Made by a program: the position numbers and the translations under genes | Shown: in pieces, positions 37,027-43,722 of the stretch | Layout of the letters: each line of letters starts with the position of its first letter | Position numbering within the stretch: position 1 is the stretch's first letter | The notes under the pieces: model-generated | Told to the model about the DNA's origin: nothing | Database searches by the model: none | Seen by the model: only the letters and a program-made list of their open reading frames with translations | Assembly (NCBI GenBank): GCA_900175165.2 | Contig: FWWN02000240.1 | Span: 1-43,722 of the forward strand | Length of the DNA: 43,722 nt | From: Rhizomucor pusillus | Taxonomy: Eukaryota > Mucoromycota > Mucoromycetes > Mucorales > Lichtheimiaceae | Reading direction: 5' to 3'

Positions 37027-38830
37027 ATGCCAAAGAATGCCAAAACCACTTTGCATGATATCTTGAAGCTGAATACAAGCGATGATCCATGCGAGCAAAA
37101 CGTGGCACTGACATGCAAAGTGTTCACACTGGCAAATTCTGAACAGGGCAGAGCTGAAGAGCTATTTGTGATCATCCCGCGTGATTCAGCTGTGTATAGA
37201 ACGCTTGTTCTTATCTTACACAGCTTGTAGGAGAAGGCGTTCTAAAGTTATCGGTCTTCACGGCAAACCGAATTGCTTTTCGCATCTTGCGGACGCAGTA
37301 TTGAAGCTAGGACCACCATAATCTACAGTGCGCGATGCATGGAAGGAATAATTGGCCAGTATAGCCGAATTATCTCGTCTTATTGCATCAGGAACATATG
37401 CAGGCAACATCATGCTCAGGCTGGCAGAAGCACGTTGCTTTGATTTATCTTTGGAGCAAGAAAGTCAGGATGATATTGCAGTAGAAGCGAAAGTAACAGT
37501 TATCACGGGTGCCACAACGATGACCTTGCAAAGAAAGTAGAGGTTATGGGTAGAGATCACGGAAAAGTCCTTAATAACTGCCGAGATACTTCGATTGACT
37601 TCAGACGAGTCGGGCCGATCAACCTTCATAGCAAAAGTATATACAACATTAGACAGAATATGAATTGTGCCGAGATATCCAAGGAAGTGCGAGATCTGCA
37701 TGGTTTCCTACGTAGCCACAAGTATATCATAAGATGCGAAGTTGATGATCAAGACGTATCACGATGCCCTTCACAACCCGCTCGGAAACTATAGAAAGGG
37801 CACGACAACTCTGACGTCTTATTAATTGACACCACATATAGGACGACAGTAAACAAAATGCCGCTAGTCAACGTGGTTGGAATCGATAATCTATCGTCAA
37901 ACGCTTCCATAAAGAATTCGCTCTCATTTTACATATTTTCTGCAGTGCTCTCGAACGAAGAAGAACAATCGTACTGCTGTCTACTTGAAAGATTGAAGGA
38001 GGACATTGTTGGCTGTGGCAGCGTCGATTCCGGCATACTTGTCACGGATGACGATAAAAGTTTAAAAGCTGCATTGGTGAATGCCTATTCTGATGTGCAT
38101 ATCACGAAAAATTTCGAAGCTCATGCTTTTGGACGTTTCAACGCGTTTCAGAACAGTACAAGTTCTTTACAGCGGCCGTGGACAAACTGATCTGGGACCG
38201 TGATTTAAAGAGCTTCGAGGAAGGCTTAACGAGGACAGATCACCTGTAACCTCCTCGCATAAATCTGAGCCTTTAAACAAATATATCAACAAGCAAGTGC
38301 AGTGACTGAAGCTGCAAAGCATAAAATAGCTTGACTGAGAAAAACTATGTAAATAGCTTGCTTAGCTACAAAGAATGTTGGCCTGAGGCTTGGACAGAGG
38401 AACACGTCCATCTCTGAGTGCGTATAACATAGAAGGTTGAAGGTGCGCATTGGAACATCTAAGAACTTCAGACAGAATGAAAAAGCTGTCCCACGGCATC
38501 CATCTTCATCTTATCAGCAATATAATGTACAATGATGATCACTTTCAAAAGAAATTGGGATACTCGTATGATAAATTGGTTTTGCAGGATTTCAATAAAT
38601 CATTTGCTGACAACAATGTGGGTCTCGCCTTCTTGCCATTCAACACCGAGATGGATATATTGATAATGCTCTGTCGAAGGCACTGTTCAAATGTACTGGC
38701 TCGCCCGAGATCCGGGGAAGACTGGCAGAAGCGGACATGGGCGACGATAATATGCGGAACTGAATCTCTTACACGGCTGAACAATGCAACCCAATACATA
38801 TCCACCGTTCGCAGAGTTTAAGCGCAGGGT
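37027..38830 (+). pseudogene. Degenerate Mutator-like (MULE/FAR1-type) transposase
   Basis: Reading across frames, the order matches MULE transposases. First comes I-Y-N-I-R-Q (about 37650) and the block before the catalytic core (I-R-C-E-V-D-D, about 37731). The core then gives V-L-L-I-D-T-T-Y-R-T (about 37817, first catalytic Asp), M-P-L-V-N-V-V-G-I, Y-I-F-S-A-V-L-S-N-E-E-E, and I-L-V-T-D-D-D-K-S-L-K-A-A-L (38035 on, second catalytic Asp). After frame changes come A-A-V-D-K-L-I-W-D (about 38175), W-P-E-A-W-T-E-E-H-V-H-L (about 38379) and V-E-G-A-H-W-N (about 38440). MULE transposases cut and paste DNA elements with long inverted repeats. At least three frame changes and internal stops make this copy inactive. 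I could not identify its ends. Confidence 0.8.
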
Positions 38831-40443
38831 CTAGCCGCTTTGATGAAATGAATCCACCGTTTTGCTTGGCAGCAAATATGCCAAAGATTTCACAGGCAGC
38901 ATAAGTTTCATTTGGCACAAGTGTAGACTAATTGAAAGAGTGCAGTAGCTCCTGTTAGTCTCTGGTCACTATCGGGAAAGCTTGCCGAGAGGGGGTGGGA
39001 GGCTACTGCAAAGTATAGGGAGGGTATCTCCTCTTCTGTCCCAGCTGTCTCAGCAACTCATTAGCAAAAGACTGTGATCATTACGTCCAGTTCCCTGCAA
39101 ATCGCTCAGAAAATAAGGTTCGGCGACTATTTGCTGCAGCAAACCGAGAAAGAGACAGCAAAAATCGACAAGAATGAACGATCGAAGAAGTTCGTTCATC
39201 GAGGCATGTCGTGAATAGACGTTGTTCCTTCTACCGAAGGCATGTAAACCTTTAATTCCATTACTCAAAAGTTGAGACGGAAAAAAGGTAGTAGAAATAG
39301 CAGTCTACACAGCGTGATTGAGATAGACATGTCTTTTCTGTTTCTTTGTTAAATGCACTGACATCGTCTTTGCATTATGCTTTTCTTTTTTGGCATCGAA
39401 TTACCTTCCATTGACTTGATATCGGCGGGACAATCGGGTACTTCTATGCACCTTGGTACGATTATCACCGTGCTAAGCATGGTAAATCAACACTAATTAT
39501 TAGGAAATAATCAATAGAGGAACAGGAAGCATCATTGTAAAGTATTTTTCAAGCCTGTCTCTAATACTGTCAATGAAGGTGATAGTGAACTTCAAAACCA
39601 GTAGATAGTTGTCCGAAAAAGAATGATTGTTCTTTTTCTGGCTTTTTTTAGAGGTTTACATCGGCGCGTAAGTAATTATTGAAAATGAATCCCGAACGAT
39701 CTAAGATATTAATTGATATCTCTAGAATTCCTCGGCCAACCTCTCGGCCTTCCCCTGGGCCCTGTACGTTTCGTCCAATTCTTGTATACTGTATTGTATT
39801 CGCTCACTTAGAAACATGGGCCGGGCCCTAGTGGCCCGGTATTCGAGCCCTCTGGGGCAATAAATTACAGCATAATGGTGTAGAGAAAAGGCGAATGTAT
39901 ATTCGTCCCAGTCAGCGAACTACTAGAGATGGAATACCGAAACATTAGATATCATCACCTTCTAGACAGTCTGATACTGTTCTCATTAATACAAGTATAT
40001 ATACGTTAAACAATACCTCATCATGCGGAGAGCTGTTATAGAATCTTTATTTTCCTTCAATCTCGCACGAGCGTATTTTTTCTCTCGCTTCGCTTCGAGG
40101 AAGAATATGCTTGTTCTTATTTGTACTTTATGCGGGGAAAAAGGCAATTTCCTTATCTGGACTTGCGCGTTGCTCACGCGCGATGTTCGCTCCTTCTTCA
40201 ACGAGTCTCCTCCATGAAGACAAATCTTCCACCCCACACAGCCTTTTACGATCACAAACTACGGCCTCATGTCATTATTTTACACAGCAAAGTATACGCC
40301 CTGCACCCGATTGATCAAATCCAGGCACCCGAATTTTGCCCAGTATCAGAAAGGCCCACTCCGGGATTGACAGGTAGAATGCTAAACATATTCTCTGCTA
40401 TTTTTGCTAGGCTGAAAAGATCCCTCTATTATTTACAGCAAAC
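38831..40443. other. Intergenic: MULE tail to the RecQ promoter
   Basis: No gene recognised. A perfect GC-rich hairpin lies at 39823-39841. The last 400 bases should hold the RecQ promoter and leader; frames there (for example 40121-40477) overlap the RecQ start in other frames and are not supported. Confidence 0.45.
39823..39841. repeat. GC-rich hairpin with adjacent B-box-like sequence
   Basis: CCGGGCC-CTAGT-GGCCCGG forms a seven-pair stem with a five-base loop. It is followed at once by TATTCGAGCCC, which resembles a Pol III B box with one extra base. It could be the end of a tRNA-derived SINE; only the hairpin is certain. Confidence 0.6.
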
Positions 40444-43400
40444 ATGCCAGTGCGAAAACGTACATTTACCGAAATAGTGACAGAGTCGCAGCCTGTCATT
40501 GATTTGACGGATCAGGCTCCAAAACGCACTCCTACCCTGAAACTCAACAAGCGTGCATCGAATGCTGCTACTAGCACAAGAACTAACGACCACTGCAACA
40601 ATGCCGTTATCAGCAAGAATACTACAAACAATGCTCGACCAGGCTCTCCTCTACTATCGTCTCCCACACCATTTTCAAGGAGAAACGCCGATACATCCAC
40701 TCTAACGGCGACTACAGCGGAACCCGACTTTGCAATTTTCAACGACGACTTGTACGATGCAAATTTTAGCGGCATGTATATCGACAATTCGTCTCAAAAC
40801 TACGATGATGGATTTGGAAGCTTTGCAGACGACGATTTTGCACAGTTGCTGGATGCAGCCGAAACCAGTTACAAATCTCAAGGCAGCGCACCAATGCAAT
40901 CAAATCCTCTTTACAGTCCGACTGATCACGTCCTGAGCTTTTCAACGATGGTAACTTAATGGTTAATCAATAGTCAGTATACCGATGATTGCTCATACAG
41001 ACTTGACTTCTACGTGTTTTTGTCGACTAGTCTCACGGCACTGGTTATTATTTTACTGCAGCGAATGATTCAACAACTTCAAATAACTCCAGTACAATTG
41101 ATCGTACAACGTCCGCAGCAGTCAATTCGGGAAATCACCCTACAGAAGTTGACAAGGCTTCATCACTTGAATCTTTGCATGAACGGTTGAAGGACCTACG
41201 TATGGAAGAATTTGAAATCGTGAGGATCATTAGTGACATGATGAGAACAGAATCGGAAAATGTTCAGCTTCAGGAAAGGAACGAGGCCATTAAGAAGCGG
41301 TAATTATCCTTTTTCTCTGATCTTCTTCCAGAAATATTTCCGTTTTCTTACGCTCGACATTCTCATATTTGTTTTTCTTTCCTAGGCAAAAAATCGTCTG
41401 TGAAATTAAACAAGTGGAAAAGCAGATCCGCAAACTAGAATCCGAAAATAGGGTCACTTACGTCCTAGACGACGATGATGGCATTGATATACAACTACAA
41501 GTTTCCAATTCAGTCACTGGATACTCAGTATCGACAGCGTCACCAGCAAGGTACATGTCACCAACGCCCCCACCAGTGTCAATTGCGCAATCGTCATCGT
41601 CATCGCACCAGCAGGATCGACTGGTTCAAGTCAGTCGGACAACTCGAGCTAATGAGGATACCACTGTAAAATATCCATGGTCGCGAGATGTAAAGAAGGC
41701 GCTTGTCCAAATATTCAAGCTATCCAGTTTTCGCACTAATCAGCTGGAAGCCATCAATGCAACTCTCAGCGGCGAGGACGTATTTGTTTTAATGCCGACA
41801 GGTGGAGGCAAGAGCTTGTGTTACCAATTACCAGCCGTGATACAAAATCAAAGCCGGAAAGGTGTCACAATTGTCATTTCGCCCTTGCTATCTCTGATCA
41901 TTGATCAAGTTCACCAACTTCGAAATGAAAGGGGAATTTCAGCCGGTTTCATTACAAGTGAGATGAGTCTGAATGACCGCAAGCAAGTCTGGAGCGACAT
42001 TACATCGGTTCCGCCAAAGATCCTTCTGCTCTATATCACTCCAGAAATGGTGCAAAAATCGAAAAGATTCCAGGATGTACTCAAAGTCGTACACAGGCAG
42101 GGCTACCTGGCGCGCTTCGTCATCGATGAAGCACACTGTGTATCACAATGGGGTCACGACTTTCGTCCGGATTACAAGTTGCTTGGAGGACTCAAAGAAG
42201 ATTTCAAAAATGTGCCTATCATGGCCCTGACAGCGACTGCAAACAACCTAGTCCGAAAGGATGTTTTGCACAATCTTCACATTGAAGGCTGCAAAACGCT
42301 CACCATGAGCTTTAACAGACCAAATCTAACGTGAGCGATCTCAAGTACGAAATTATTTAACCTGTATACTCATTTATGTTGGCAATAACTAGCTACAAAG
42401 TCAAAAAGAAGCCATCCACTCTAAGACAGTTCTGCGAAGATGTAAGCAATTACATAAAGTCTCAATATCCCGACGAATGCGGCATCATATACTGCTCTAC
42501 CAGGCAAGCTTGCGAAACGCTCAGTGATGAGCTTGAAAAGAATTATGGCCTCAACGTAAGCTTTTTCCATGCCGGTCTGAAACCAGCAGAGCGTACCCGT
42601 GTCCAGCAGAACTGGCAGAGTGGAAAGATCAAAGTGCTAGCAGCGACGATTGCGTTTGGAATGGGTATTAACAAGGCCGACGTCCGCTTCGTTATTCATC
42701 ATTCAATCCCATCTTCTGTGGAAGGTTACTACCAAGAAACAGGGCGAGCTGGCCGGGATGGCTTGCCATCGGAATGCATCCTGTACTACTCTTATCGAGA
42801 TACAATGACGCAGCGTTACCTTATTGACACGACGACGAATGCTGGCGAGGATGCCAAAAATCGACGTTACGACAATCTGAACAAAATCATCCGTTTCTGC
42901 GAAAACAGGATCGATTGCCGGCGTCAGCAAATTTTGGCATATTTCAGTGAAGATTTTGACGCAAAAGAGTGTCGAGGAACATGTGATAACTGTCAGGAAA
43001 ACGCAAACAAGATCTTTGAAGAGCGTGATATGACTGCCATCGCCAAGGATTTTGTCGACCTGGTGCAAGAAATCCAAGACGAAGATGTTTCCTTGTCTCA
43101 CGTTGTCAGTGTCTTTGCTGGGTCCAATGCAAAACGAATTCTGGAACGCGGGCATCAGCAACTTCAAGGTCACGGGAAAGGCAAGGGTAGTCGCGACGAT
43201 TTAGATCGTTTATCCAAACATTTGATCTTTGAGAATGTACTTTATGAAAAGACCGCAATGAACAGTATGGGCTTCACCCAAGCCCACGTAAAGGCAAGTG
43301 ATTTGTACATTTTATGTTCCATATTTGCGGTCTAATATCTCGGAAAGTTGGGTCCAAAAGCAACGCTTCTTAAAAGAAATCTGCTTCCAATCAAACTCAA

Positions 43401-43722
43401 GTTTCTGGTTGGCGCATCTGCTTCAGATTCAAGGATAGTAAACGGCAACAATAGACGCAATGCTATCACGCCTCCCAGCTACAATGACGGCGATGATGAT
43501 TATTTTGCGGATCCAATCCCTGTTCAAAAGCAGTCTACGGCATCTACAGAATTCCATCGTCCAACGTTCACTAGGGCGAGTGCGCTTTTATGGCAACCAT
43601 CGCCTTTAGCAAGCTCGACTATCGAAGATAACAAGCTCGCATCACTGAAACGCGATTGCTACGAGGCATTGCGAGAAGAAAGAAATAATGTGAGCATCCT
43701 TCTTGCCCCTCTTTTTTTTTTT
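40444..43722 (+). CDS. SGS1: RecQ-family DNA helicase, BLM/Sgs1-like (3' end outside the window)
   Basis: Exons 40444-40950, 41031-41299, 41386-42330, 42393-43293, 43348-43689; a GTGAGC donor at 43690 starts an intron that leaves the window. So 988 codons are visible. A disordered acidic N-terminus and a coiled coil (about 225-290) precede the helicase core: [10 protein letters not shown], Walker [38 protein letters not shown], and [13 protein letters not shown] zinc-binding cysteines (C-E-N-R-I-D-C and C-R-G-T-C-D-N-C), a winged helix (L-G-P-K-A) and the first residues of an HRDC domain (C-Y-E-A-L-R-E-E-R) follow. This is the RecQ type that dissolves recombination intermediates with Top3/Rmi1. 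Intron 4 (43294-43347) is GC-AG. Confidence 0.93.

Noticed and set aside
40023..40477. Overlapping ORFs just before and across the RecQ start
   Set aside because: They are out of frame with RecQ, and their sequences look like translated non-coding AT-rich DNA.
1..43722. CRISPR arrays, operons, prophage or plasmid features
   Set aside because: The DNA is clearly eukaryotic nuclear; no regular spacer-repeat array or bacterial gene seen.

Overview
The window is nuclear DNA of a filamentous fungus, most likely an early-diverging (Mucoromycota-type) one. Genes are split by many short introns (about 50-90 nt) with CTAAC/CTGAC-like branch sites. Two eukaryotic tRNA genes are present. The GH15 glucoamylase-like gene carries an N-C-L-G-E-P-K signature that I associate with Rhizopus glucoamylase. 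The phylum is an inference; the fungal nature is secure from the gene set (PIK1, IRA/neurofibromin, MRD1, YSC84-like, RecQ). I rebuilt exon structures by hand. For every intact gene the exon lengths add up to a multiple of three.

Left part (1-9.63 kb), compact: a CAMK-like Ser/Thr kinase (+, 220-2229); a YSC84/SYLF actin-patch protein (+, 3004-4122); convergent to it a three-repeat MYB protein (-, 5905-4431); then a PIK1-type phosphatidylinositol 4-kinase (-, 9629-6155). From 9.63 to 15.19 kb I recognise only a tRNA-Gln(CUG). A secreted GH15 glucoamylase homologue follows (+, 15192-16796), which has lost the segment carrying the W-T-R-D substrate-binding motif.

Middle (17-31.3 kb): a FANCJ/BRIP1-like iron-sulfur DNA helicase locus (+, about 16991-21440) that looks like a decaying gene. 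It has two-base insertions, damaged splice sites and DEAH changed to DEAY. Next is a complete 19-exon neurofibromin/IRA RasGAP of 2665 residues (+, 22123-31303).

Right part: MRD1, a five-RRM ribosome-biogenesis factor (-, 34084-31461), convergent to IRA. A transposon-derived stretch (34.1-40.4 kb) holds an initiator tRNA-Met, a zinc-knuckle relic and a Mutator-like (MULE) transposase relic. Last is a BLM/Sgs1-like RecQ helicase (+, from 40444) that runs off the right edge inside its HRDC region.

The genes do not form one pathway. Themes are Ras/PI4P/actin signalling (kinase, YSC84, PIK1, IRA) and genome maintenance (RecQ, FANCJ relic). The most unusual window-wide signal is a set of eight introns that begin GC, all with the same donor GCAAGT, spread over seven genes. 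In each case protein homology and reading frame require the GC donor.
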